Shown here: in pieces, positions 1 through 6,604 of the stretch | Position numbering within the stretch: the first letter of the stretch is position 1 | Layout: each line of letters opens with the position of its first letter | NCBI GenBank assembly: GCA_900767075.1 | Contig: CAAFXX010000225.1 | Span: forward strand, 1-8,955 | Reading direction: 5' to 3' | DNA: 8,955 nucleotides | Source of the DNA: Bacteroidales bacterium | GTDB lineage: Bacteria; Bacteroidota; Bacteroidia; Bacteroidales; Muribaculaceae | Translations under genes and position numbers: made by a program | The notes under the pieces: model-generated | What the model was told of the DNA's origin: nothing | Seen by the model: only the letters and a program-made list of their open reading frames with translations | Databases searched by the model: none

Positions 1-35
1 CCACGGGACTGTCAGGCAGGCGAGAAATAAAAATA

Positions 36-52
36 CCGGCTCCCGGAGCCGG
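36..52. repeat. GC-rich palindrome / short hairpin ahead of the DUF4120-like gene
   Basis: CCGGCTCC at 36-43 and GGAGCCGG at 45-52 are perfect reverse complements around a single base. As RNA this folds as a 7-bp stem (36-42 with 46-52) and a 3-nt loop. It sits 30 bp before the ATG at 83 and six bases after a TAA at 28-30. The following bases (acgtgttt) make only a poor U-tract. It could be the terminator of a gene that ends near the left edge, or a leader structure of the downstream gene; the sequence alone does not decide. Confidence 0.5.
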
Positions 53-82
53 ACGTGTTTAACAGATAAAAATACAAAAGTC

Positions 83-373
83 ATGAAAATCCTGAATGAA
101 GAACATTTCGAGAATGTAAAGCGTTATGCCGAATCCATCGGTGACACCTCACTCCAGAAATGCCTGGAACGGTTGAAAAGCTGGGAAGAAAACCCTGACC
201 ATCCCAGCGAAATCTCACTCTACTATGACCATGCCCCGTACTCGTTCGGCTTCACACAACGCTATCCCGACGGAAGGACAGGCATCGTGGGCGGCCTGCT
301 CTATCATGGAATGCCCGACAGATCATTTGCGGTGACATTGCGGCCGTTCCACGGATGGCAGATACACACCTGA
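83..373 (+). CDS. DUF4120-like small protein of unknown function
   Basis: A 96-residue soluble protein with no signal peptide or membrane segment. I recognise it as the DUF4120 type common in Bacteroides conjugative elements, from the N-terminal helix-rich part (NEEHFENVKRYAESIGDTSLQKCLERL) being followed by a β-rich half with FTQRYPDGRTGIVGGLLYHG and the C-terminal SHGW-like ending FHGWQIHT. Conserved aromatic, His and Gly residues suggest a small folded domain, but no catalytic motif is evident. The frame is open upstream to base 2; the ATG at 83 is chosen because it follows an A-rich leader (acaaaagtc) and gives the usual family N-terminus. The next gene starts 42 bp downstream on the same strand, so the two are probably cotranscribed. 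Function is unknown. Confidence 0.82.
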   Translation: MKILNEEHFENVKRYAESIGDTSLQKCLERLKSWEENPDHPSEISLYYDHAPYSFGFTQRYPDGRTGIVGGLLYHGMPDRSFAVTLRPFHGWQIHT

Positions 374-415
374 CAAAAAGCAATCAACAGTATTAACTTC
401 ATAAAATTCAAGATT

Positions 416-1342
416 ATGGAAACAACATTGGCAGTATTGGAAAGACAACGGCAGTTTGACTTCCAGAAAAACGGAATTGAAGTGATGAACTTCGAGACGC
501 TTCAGCGTACCTACAAGGAGAATGACATCTACAACAACCCGGTGCAGGGCATCTACCATTACCAGGTCATCCGGCGCATGATGGACATCTGCGAGAAGCA
601 CAGCCTCAATTACGAGGTGGAGGAAATCTTCGCGGCCCAGAACAGGAACAAGACACAGCCGGGAGTAAGCATACTCCCGCAGGTGGAGCAGACACACGGC
701 GAAAAAGCCGTGGAGGCGCACATCCTGCGCCGTATCTTCGCCACCATCCGGATAAAGGACTGGGAGACGGACGAGCTGACGACGACCCTTGTCGTGGCTT
801 ACCATCAGGACGGGATACAGGCTGCCATAGGCCCCTGCGTGCTGATCTGTCATAACCAGTGTATCCTTTCACCCGAGCGGAGCGTCTGCAATTACGGGAA
901 AAAGAAAGTGACAACCGAAGAGGTCTTCGAGACGGTGGACGGCTGGCTGGCCAATTTTGAGGTGAACATGAACGAGGACATCGAACGGATACAGCGGTTG
1001 AAACGCCGGATTATCCCGATGGAGGAAATCTATATGTACATAGGTCTGCTGACCGCGTTGCGCGTCTCCCACGACAGTTCGGACAGGAACCTTTCATCCT
1101 CCGTTAAGACTTACCCGCTAAACCAGGGACAGATTTCCATCTTCACGGAAGAGGTGCTTAAACTGGCCATGAGCAAAGGACAGATTACCGCTTGGGAATT
1201 ATACAACATTGCCACAGCTATCTATAAGCCAGGAAAAACAGACTTCCCGGCCCTTATTCCACAGAACGGAGCGATGGCGGAGCTTCTGCTCTCCCGTCTG
1301 CCCAAAGAAGCGGAAATACAGGAAGCGGTTACTGTAAGCTGA
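416..1342 (+). CDS. DUF3871-like protein of unknown function
   Basis: A 308-residue soluble protein that I recognise as the DUF3871 family found in Bacteroidota mobile elements. The marker region is residues 84-160: SILPQVEQTHGEKAVEAHIL, then VAYHQDGIQAAIGP (127-140) and ICHNQCIL (144-151) followed by ERSVCNYG. The pattern of a GIQ..-G strand followed by a Cys/Asn-rich ICHNQ strand is faintly like the core of phage/plasmid DUF932 proteins; that is my inference. No signal peptide or membrane segment is seen, so it should be cytoplasmic. The second half is helical. The ATG at 416 follows an A/T-rich leader (aaaattcaagatt), 42 bp after the preceding stop. It ends with TGA at 1340-1342, convergent with the tra operon. 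Its role in the element is unknown; regulation or host-defence interference are only guesses. Confidence 0.82.
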   Translation: METTLAVLERQRQFDFQKNGIEVMNFETLQRTYKENDIYNNPVQGIYHYQVIRRMMDICEKHSLNYEVEEIFAAQNRNKTQPGVSILPQVEQTHGEKAVEAHILRRIFATIRIKDWETDELTTTLVVAYHQDGIQAAIGPCVLICHNQCILSPERSVCNYGKKKVTTEEVFETVDGWLANFEVNMNEDIERIQRLKRRIIPMEEIYMYIGLLTALRVSHDSSDRNLSSSVKTYPLNQGQISIFTEEVLKLAMSKGQITAWELYNIATAIYKPGKTDFPALIPQNGAMAELLLSRLPKEAEIQEAVTVS

Positions 1343-1375
1343 ACCGGGCAGGTACGTGAGACAGCCTATTACAGC

Positions 1376-1413
1376 AATCGCCCTCTCCACAACAACCGGT
1401 GGAGAGGGCGATT
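1376..1413. terminator. Probable bidirectional terminator between convergent units
   Basis: A perfect 15-bp inverted repeat: the left arm 1376-1390 (AATCGCCCTCTCCAC) is the exact reverse complement of the right arm 1399-1413, with an 8-nt loop (aacaaccg). It lies 33 bp after the stop of the plus-strand gene and 53 bp beyond the stop of the minus-strand lysozyme-like gene, exactly where two converging transcripts meet. The arms end in AATC/GATT, giving A residues before and U residues after the GC core in both directions, but there is no long U-tract. A two-way intrinsic terminator is the best reading. Confidence 0.8.
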
Positions 1414-1466
1414 TATCCAATTACAAATTACACTATATTATCCAGGACTTGTTCCTGACGCATCTT

Positions 1467-1982
1467 TCACTCTTCAAAAAGCAGCATGTATTCCACTTTC
1501 CTTCTCCGTTCTATGCTCGGAACCACTTTTCCCTTGTAGCATCTGAAAGAGACATATTCCTTATAAATATCCCGGTCACCAGACTCCAGTTTCTTCAACA
1601 ACCGGCTCTTGGGCATTTTCCCATATCCTTTCAAACGGTAGGCCCCCACATTATATGAAAGGGTTGCGACTAATAAGGAATCACGCCCCAGATAACTGAA
1701 CATGCGGCACAGCTTACGGAGGTCTGCCCTCAGAATGGAGTCGCCCTGCGCTCTGGAGATGCTGTTGGTGAAAGTCTCTTTGGTGAGCACCTTGTGGCCC
1801 CATCCCACATAAGGCCAATGCTTTCTCTCTCCATGCCAACCCTCGAATCGCTTGATACACTCGATCGCAAGGCTGAACTTGTCCGGATTTGCCTTTACCG
1901 GATTCTCCGCCCTTGAAGGCATACCCGGAAAAAAGACCGCGGCGGAAAGCACCGCAAACCATATTGCTTTTAACTTCATCAT
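1467..1982 (-). CDS. Secreted GH24-type lysozyme-like protein, last gene of the tra operon
   Basis: A 171-residue predicted exported muramidase-like protein that may cut peptidoglycan locally so the secretion channel can be built, as VirB1-type enzymes do in other systems. The N-terminus (MMKLKAIWFAVLSAAVFF...SRA) is a signal peptide with likely cleavage after Ala25. The GH24 fold signature is visible: RFEGW with the putative catalytic Glu47, PYVGWGHK (57-64), SYNVG (about 109-113), LLKKLESGD, and the C-terminal YKGKVVPSIERRRKVEY. The Asp and Thr of the T4-type triad are not obvious: Tyr58 occupies the Thr position and Glu52 is the nearest acidic residue. An upstream TTG at 2009 is in frame but overlaps traQ and would hide the signal peptide, so I chose the tandem ATGATG at 1982, 13 bp after the traQ stop. 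The ATG at 1979 is equally possible. Confidence 0.82.
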   Translation of the reverse strand: MMKLKAIWFAVLSAAVFFPGMPSRAENPVKANPDKFSLAIECIKRFEGWHGERKHWPYVGWGHKVLTKETFTNSISRAQGDSILRADLRKLCRMFSYLGRDSLLVATLSYNVGAYRLKGYGKMPKSRLLKKLESGDRDIYKEYVSFRCYKGKVVPSIERRRKVEYMLLFEE

Positions 1983-1995
1983 AGGCAGGACCGGT

Positions 1996-2508
1996 TTATT
2001 GTCCGACAACTGTAACCGATAACTCCTTGCCTCCGGAAGTCGTGGCCGTATCCCCGTCCTCTGTCTCGTTGTTGAAACTGAAACTCAGCTGGAAGAGCTG
2101 TTCCGGCTCGCTGTTATCCTCGAAATAGATGTCTATCGCCTGCTGGTCCTCACATTCCGAAGTATAATACAGGCGGAATACCTCCCTATCCAGCGGATAG
2201 CGGTCATTGGGCAGCAGCACCATCCCGTCGTCCATGCGGAGCGTGCCCTTGCCGTCCGGCTGGAAATAACGGATGGTATAGCGGGCATCGGAAAACCGGC
2301 CTTCCCGTTTAAGTTCACATCGGACTTCCACCGTCTCGCCTTTTACGATGCGTGTGGGAACAGGCATCGTTTCCACCGTAAACGGATATTCCTGCTGCAC
2401 GTCCAGATCATTGTCACAGGACACAAGGGCAACCGCCGCCAGTGCCACGAGCGTTGCCGAAAGAAATGCGGCCAACGCGTTCTTTATATTTCTCTTTTTC
2501 ATGTTCAT
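1996..2508 (-). CDS. traQ: Conjugative transposon lipoprotein TraQ (DUF3872)
   Basis: A 170-residue lipoprotein matching the TraQ/DUF3872 family of Bacteroides conjugative transposons. Residues 1-31 form a lipoprotein signal peptide: basic MNMKKRNIK, a hydrophobic stretch, and the lipobox LVSC with Cys31 as the acylated residue. It is followed by DNDLD, an acidic stretch resembling the Bacteroidota lipoprotein export signal, so display on the outer face of the outer membrane is likely. The mature part is β-rich, with alternating hydrophobic strands (PFTVETMPVP, VEVRCELKREG, ARYTIRYFQPDG, FRLYYTS) and an acidic C-terminal region. It starts 26 bp after traP ends and stops 13 bp before the lysozyme-like gene. 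Its exact part in transfer is not established; position and localisation suggest a role at the cell surface. Confidence 0.9.
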   Translation of the reverse strand: MNMKKRNIKNALAAFLSATLVALAAVALVSCDNDLDVQQEYPFTVETMPVPTRIVKGETVEVRCELKREGRFSDARYTIRYFQPDGKGTLRMDDGMVLLPNDRYPLDREVFRLYYTSECEDQQAIDIYFEDNSEPEQLFQLSFSFNNETEDGDTATTSGGKELSVTVVGQ

Positions 2509-2534
2509 TTTCGTTTTAATGATTATTGTCTGAT

Positions 2535-3410
2535 TTATTCCGGATTCCCGTCCCTGTTTTGCAGGTACTCGTTCAAATCCTTGTACCCCTTGTATAGAGA
2601 AGAGCAGTCCTCTATTTTATTGCCGTAGCGGTTACGGAGAGCTTCCAGCGTTCTCCGCCCCGCCTCGTCACGGTCCAGATAGCATCGGATATGCTCGTAC
2701 CTGTCCAGAAAGCCATACGAGCGTTTCAGCAAAGCCACCGAGTTCAGCACGAGGTAATCATCACCGCACCCGAGACCGAGAACCATCCACGAGAGGTAGT
2801 CGATGAAACCCTCGAACAGGTCGCAGGTGCCCGAACCGTTGTTTATCAGCGAGATGTCCTTTGGCGACAGGCTTCCCTTGAACAGGCGGCTGCGCAGCTC
2901 GTACCCGCCGCTGAGATTTTTGAAACCGATGGCAAAATACCGCTTGCCATGCAAGGTGTACCTTACCTCCTCGCAGTTAAACAATGCCACATCCGTGTAA
3001 ATGCCTCGTTCTTCCAGATAGCGGAGCAATACCTTGTTGTACAGCGGTCCGAAACGGATATCCTTCAGACATTCCTTTTTATCGGGATCATCCTTGCCGT
3101 TCTCTTTGGAACGGAAAACCGTCTTTCTTTCGGGGGCCAGACCGCCATAAATCCTTGTGATGAAATCCGCTTGTTCCTTGAAATCACGGCTGTCTGTCAG
3201 TTCCCCTGCAAGGGTGAAAATATCACCGCCCCGTCCGGTCCCGAAGTCGTGCCAGACATTTTTACGGATGTTCACCTGGAACGAGGCGGTCCGTTCCTCA
3301 CGGTATGGAGCGAGATACCAGCACTCGTCACCACGCTGTCTTTTCGGGGCATGCCCTGCCAGAGCCAGAAAATCCGTAATCGGAATCCTTCTTATTTCCT
3401 CTATATTCAT
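2535..3410 (-). CDS. traP: TraP, toprim primase-like protein with a degenerate CHC2 finger
   Basis: A 291-residue DnaG-type primase-like protein, presumably priming complementary-strand synthesis on transferred DNA. Residues 20-66 align without gaps to the DnaG zinc-binding domain (APYREERTASF for CPFHNEKTPSF; HDFGTGRGGD for the second half), yet all four zinc ligands are replaced (Ala34, Arg37, Asp55, Thr58). The C-terminal toprim domain keeps its acidic residues: Glu200 in LFEGFIDYLSW and Asp246/Asp248 in CYLDRDEAG, plus a terminal KDLNEYL. The middle (95-190) is a linker and the N-terminal part of the catalytic region. It is much shorter than DnaG and lacks a helicase-interaction domain. 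The ATG at 3410 is 13 bp after the traO stop. It is cytoplasmic; activity is inferred from the toprim residues only. Confidence 0.88.
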   Translation of the reverse strand: MNIEEIRRIPITDFLALAGHAPKRQRGDECWYLAPYREERTASFQVNIRKNVWHDFGTGRGGDIFTLAGELTDSRDFKEQADFITRIYGGLAPERKTVFRSKENGKDDPDKKECLKDIRFGPLYNKVLLRYLEERGIYTDVALFNCEEVRYTLHGKRYFAIGFKNLSGGYELRSRLFKGSLSPKDISLINNGSGTCDLFEGFIDYLSWMVLGLGCGDDYLVLNSVALLKRSYGFLDRYEHIRCYLDRDEAGRRTLEALRNRYGNKIEDCSSLYKGYKDLNEYLQNRDGNPE

Positions 3411-3423
3411 AAGTATTGTGATT

Positions 3424-4002
3424 TTAATGGATTATTATTTTCAGCCCCAGCCCGAATTGTGTCGTGAACACGCCTAATGAACTGCCCCACAGGGCACGCT
3501 CACGGATATTGGCAAGCAGGACGACACGGTCGGTAATGTAGGTTTCCAGCTCCAGCGTGAGCGCACCCCCGTAGAGGAAGGCATCACCGGCAAGCAGCCT
3601 TGAACCGTCGTGCATCATCCTATCTCCCCAATTCACCGTCTCGTATCCTATAAGGGCGGAACCGCCGATGGAAAGGAACAATGTCTTTGAAGGGTCGGAC
3701 AGGAATTTCAGATAATAGCCTCCCTCTGCCGTGAACTGTGCCCGCGGTACGGCCACATTCCTGTAATTGTAATTCTTCAGCAGGTATTCCGCACCTGCCA
3801 CCCAGCGGTTGGCTTTCTTGGTATATCCCGACATCGCCATTCCGGTATAATAATTCAAAGGCCCTTTAGAACCACCCGCAAAACCGCCACGAAGTTCCAC
3901 GCCCATTATTCCGGGAAGATACCGTTGGGCGTATGCCTGCCCTGAAAACAGGGCAAGCGATACGACTGCAACAAACATATAAAAGACTCCGCGCATACTC
4001 AT
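3424..4002 (-). CDS. traO: TraO, predicted outer-membrane component of the transfer apparatus
   Basis: A 192-residue protein of the Bacteroides TraO family. It begins with a signal peptide, cleaved most likely at AYA-QRY after residue 25. The mature protein is built of short amphipathic β-strands rich in Gly and aromatics (GVELRGGFAGGSK, WVAGAEYLL, FTAEGGYYLKFL, LFLSIGGSALIGYE, TLELETYIT, VVLLANIRERALWG) and ends FTTQFGLGLKIIIH, the pattern of a small outer-membrane β-barrel. The start ATG overlaps the traN stop as ATGA, so the two genes are likely translationally coupled; an in-frame ATG six bases later is an alternative start. A partner role with TraN in the outer-membrane part of the channel is inference from localisation and gene order. 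Confidence 0.88.
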   Translation of the reverse strand: MSMRGVFYMFVAVVSLALFSGQAYAQRYLPGIMGVELRGGFAGGSKGPLNYYTGMAMSGYTKKANRWVAGAEYLLKNYNYRNVAVPRAQFTAEGGYYLKFLSDPSKTLFLSIGGSALIGYETVNWGDRMMHDGSRLLAGDAFLYGGALTLELETYITDRVVLLANIRERALWGSSLGVFTTQFGLGLKIIIH

Positions 4003-4979
4003 TTCACTTTAAGTTCATTGATGACTCTGGCTCTCACGATGTCCTCGCTTTCCACGGTGAAGGTCTGGTGTCTGCCACCGCTTTTCTCGTGCATCTCCAC
4101 CACCAGCACCTTGTCCGAGGGGATGGTGAACTTGTCAAAGGTAAAGACGGTACGTTCCTCCTTGTTTCCGGCAACCACAGTGGCATAATTGTAAGCCCTG
4201 AGAGGGAATATGACCTGCTCCTGAATGGCTGTACGCTTCATCACCTTCTTGTCCACAATCTTGAAAGTCACGAAATCCACCTCGAAAGGCACATTCGAAG
4301 AGTTCTTTATCTGCGTGTGGAAATAAAGCAGGCCGTTATGGGTATAAAGCCCGCGCAAGAGATACTGGATGCCGAAAGCCTTGCTGCCGACATGCTTGAT
4401 ATGGCGTCTGTTCTCCTTATGGATGCTCCTGTTAATCAACTGCACGAGTTTGGGCGATTCGCAACCCAACTCCTGCAAATAGATGTCAAGGGCGTTGTTC
4501 GGGCGGTTCACTTTGCTGCCGTCATGGATAAAGTCTTTCATCTCCACATTGAGCAATAGCGGTTCATCTGAATATTTGACATTGAAGGTGTAAAAACTGC
4601 CGCTTTCGGTGATGACCGACATATTCGTCTCGTCACGGAAATCCTTTACCGTAGCCTTCACACGGATGACATTCTCCGCACCGTCCGCCTTGCCTGCTAT
4701 AAGGTTGGCAGAGCCGAGATCCACATACCGTACCGCTGAAGGGAAGATGATGTGGGTCGTCTTGTCATAAGTCACTTCCAGACCGTATGGCGGTATCATG
4801 CGGTCAAAGGTCAGTTTCCTGGTCAGGCCGTGATAGAAGTCACCGTCCTCCTGCCGCGGATATACATCCTCCGTCAGCGTGACACCGCCGGTAACTGTTG
4901 CCGTTGAATCAACGGCATTCTGTGCGAAAGCACTCACTGCGCCCGTCATAAGGGCAAGCATTACAAAAATCTTTTTCAT
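3999..4979 (-). CDS. traN: TraN, VirB9-like periplasmic/outer-membrane core component (DUF4138)
   Basis: A 326-residue exported protein of the Bacteroides TraN family, the likely equivalent of VirB9/TrbG in the type IV secretion core. The signal peptide MKKIFVMLALMTGAVSAFAQ is cleaved about Ala19. The early motif with LTFDRMIPPYGLEVTYDKTTHIIFPSAVRYVD matches the VirB9-type feature of a short β-strand leading to a strand with conserved Pro/Ser before a 'vrYVDLGS' turn. The C-terminal half is a second β-rich domain (GLLYFHTQIKNSSNVPFEVDF, PLRAYNYATVVAGNKEERTVF). The frame is open to an ATG at 5012 overlapping traM, but that start would put eleven polar residues before a complete signal peptide; the ATG at 4979 follows a typical A/T leader (attaaaattaaag), 19 bp after the traM stop. 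It overlaps traO by 4 nt. Confidence 0.92.
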   Translation of the reverse strand: MKKIFVMLALMTGAVSAFAQNAVDSTATVTGGVTLTEDVYPRQEDGDFYHGLTRKLTFDRMIPPYGLEVTYDKTTHIIFPSAVRYVDLGSANLIAGKADGAENVIRVKATVKDFRDETNMSVITESGSFYTFNVKYSDEPLLLNVEMKDFIHDGSKVNRPNNALDIYLQELGCESPKLVQLINRSIHKENRRHIKHVGSKAFGIQYLLRGLYTHNGLLYFHTQIKNSSNVPFEVDFVTFKIVDKKVMKRTAIQEQVIFPLRAYNYATVVAGNKEERTVFTFDKFTIPSDKVLVVEMHEKSGGRHQTFTVESEDIVRARVINELKVK

Positions 4980-4998
4980 GTTCTTTAATTTTAATGGG

Positions 4999-6294
4999 TT
5001 ATTGATTGTCATTCTGATAAAGCATCAGGGTATAGCCGGACTTGAGGTGTACCTTCTCCTCGCGTAATTTCTTGGTAATGTACTGCGACACTCCCTGAAT
5101 GGCACCGCGTCCGAGTTCGGAAAGCAGCTGGTCCTTGGCCGACTGGTTGGTGATGGAAATACTCGTGCCGAGGTTCTGCCCCATGTTGGCGGCAACTTCC
5201 TTGACCGCGTTCGCTTCCATCGAACCGGGTATGAAAATTCCACCCTGTCCGTCGTTGTCATACACGGTAAGTTCCACCGGGATGATGATACCGTCATGTT
5301 CCACCTGCACAATCCCGATATTGAACCGTTCACCCTGTATGCGGCTCTCCCCGGTAAGCAGGGAGTTCTTCGGAAGGACATGCTTCCCGACACGCATCGG
5401 CTCCAGCAGGCGTATCCTTACCCCCTGACCGCTGGTGACGGTCTGGTCGCCGTGGATGCAGGCACGGATGGTATTCCTCATACTCCCGGCTTCCGTTTTC
5501 CCGATTGCCGTATGGAACCGCCCCGGTTGTGAAAGCCTTGCAAACAGCATGGTATCGCTGACGGGCTGCGGCAGGGACGATACCACCGGAGTGGAAACAT
5601 GTCCCACGGGAACGGCTTTCGCCTTCCCGTTTCGCGTGACCGCCTCGTTCCCCGTCTGACTTCCGGGGTTTGCACCGCCACCTCCCAACGTGTACTTGGC
5701 GGCAAGCTCGTAGGATTTCTCCAACAGGGCCACCTGTTCCCCGTAAGTCATCTGCGCGGGCTGTTGTGCGGCGACCGCCTGCTTCAGCTGCTCCACCTCG
5801 GCTTTCAGCGCCTCCTTTTCCGGGTCTTCCTGAGGCGACTCGTAAAAGTTGCCCAGCGTGGCGTTGATGTCGTTATAGGCGGATGTGGATGAAGCGATTG
5901 AACCGTCTCTGCCGTTACCGTTCCGGTTGCCGTAAGGATTTGCCCCTTGGTATTCCGAATCCGGTACAATTTCCACAGCCACAGCCTGCTGATTCTCCTG
6001 CTTTTTCCCGTCGGCAAGCGAAGAGAAGTCCTCCAGCGTGCGCATCTTCTCTTCCTGCCTGCGCCGCATGTCGGCCTGCTCGTAGGCGGCAATCTTGTCG
6101 CCCTCTATGCCCGCGCCCCTCGGATCGGGCAGTTCGGTGTTGAAACCGGCTTTCCTGGCCTCTTCCTGCCTGTCTTCTTTCGACGGGGCGAAAATCCACC
6201 ACATGCAGCCGATGAACAGCAGGAACATTCCGGCATAAACCAGGTATTTCCTGATTTCCTGCCTCTTTTTCAATTTGTTCGCGTCGTTACTCAT
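4999..6294 (-). CDS. traM: TraM, VirB10-like inner-to-outer membrane bridging protein
   Basis: A 431-residue protein of the Bacteroides TraM family, the probable VirB10/TrbI equivalent that links both membranes. A short basic cytoplasmic tail (KLKKRQEIRK) precedes one membrane segment (about 17-36, with GCMWWIFAP). A long charged, Gln/Gly/Asn-rich periplasmic linker follows, including a probable coiled coil at 157-200 (DPEKEALKAEVEQLKQAV). The conserved VirB10-like domain spans about 275-428: IRACIHGDQTVTSGQGVRIR, PMRVGKHVLPKNSLLTG, NIGIVQVEHDGIIIPV, and the terminal HLKSGYTLMLYQ. The open frame reaches an ATG at 6348, but the ATG at 6294 gives the family N-terminus MSNDANKLKK and overlaps the traL stop by 8 nt, suggesting coupled translation. 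TraL, TraK and TraJ encoded just upstream are expected inner-membrane partners. Confidence 0.93.
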   Translation of the reverse strand: MSNDANKLKKRQEIRKYLVYAGMFLLFIGCMWWIFAPSKEDRQEEARKAGFNTELPDPRGAGIEGDKIAAYEQADMRRRQEEKMRTLEDFSSLADGKKQENQQAVAVEIVPDSEYQGANPYGNRNGNGRDGSIASSTSAYNDINATLGNFYESPQEDPEKEALKAEVEQLKQAVAAQQPAQMTYGEQVALLEKSYELAAKYTLGGGGANPGSQTGNEAVTRNGKAKAVPVGHVSTPVVSSLPQPVSDTMLFARLSQPGRFHTAIGKTEAGSMRNTIRACIHGDQTVTSGQGVRIRLLEPMRVGKHVLPKNSLLTGESRIQGERFNIGIVQVEHDGIIIPVELTVYDNDGQGGIFIPGSMEANAVKEVAANMGQNLGTSISITNQSAKDQLLSELGRGAIQGVSQYITKKLREEKVHLKSGYTLMLYQNDNQ

Positions 6295-6592
6295 TGTCTT
6301 GTCTGTTAAATTGGTTAAAAAACTCTTCCATGTCACGTACCTTCTCATCGGAGAGCGTGTCGGCAGGAACGAAGTCCGGAATATCCAGCGGGGTAATCTC
6401 GATTACTTCCTGACGGGTATCCTCCCGTCCGATATCGTATATGGCACGGAATATCATATAGAAATTCACTGCCATGAACACGGCGCACAGTCCGATGACA
6501 ACCGCCTTTCTCCTTTCGGGAGTCAGGCTGTCGCAGAAGTCCCGCAGCTTGCCTTCTGCCAGACCTCTGATTTTCAATATTCTCTTTTTCAT
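6287..6592 (-). CDS. traL: TraL, small inner-membrane transfer protein (DUF3989)
   Basis: A 101-residue protein of the TraL/DUF3989 type. It has a basic N-terminal cytoplasmic part (MKKRILKIRG...LTPERRKA), a single membrane segment at about 30-51 (VVIGLCAVFMAVNFYMIFRAI), and a short acidic periplasmic tail ending in a helix (EKVRDMEEFFNQFNRQDNE). The topology resembles small bitopic inner-membrane subunits placed next to VirB8/VirB10 homologues, but I see no sequence link to a specific VirB protein. Its ATG at 6592 is 12 bp after the traK stop, and its final codons overlap the traM start. The role in transfer is inferred from its invariant place between traK and traM. Confidence 0.9.
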   Translation of the reverse strand: MKKRILKIRGLAEGKLRDFCDSLTPERRKAVVIGLCAVFMAVNFYMIFRAIYDIGREDTRQEVIEITPLDIPDFVPADTLSDEKVRDMEEFFNQFNRQDNE

Positions 6593-6604
6593 ACATTCTT
6601 TAGT

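Noticed and set aside
1..30. Possible C-terminal tail of an upstream plus-strand gene ending in TAA at 28-30
   Set aside because: Only nine codons are visible and two other frames are also open here; nothing identifies it as coding.
323..1072. Minus-strand open frames opposite the two DUF genes
   Set aside because: They lie antisense to well-supported genes, have low-complexity or Arg/Ser/Pro-rich translations, and show no family features.
1443..1457. Small inverted repeat CAGGA/TCCTG just after the lysozyme-like gene
   Set aside because: A 5-bp stem with a 5-nt loop is expected by chance, and the nearby 15-bp repeat is a far better terminator.
2691..3467. Long plus-strand frame of 258 codons opposite traP
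   Set aside because: It is fully antisense to traP, whose toprim and primase motifs prove the minus-strand frame is the real one; its translation has no family features.
5025..6309. Several open frames on both strands across traM
   Set aside because: They are Arg/Pro/Ser-rich shadows of the GC-rich traM coding sequence, without leaders or recognisable domains.
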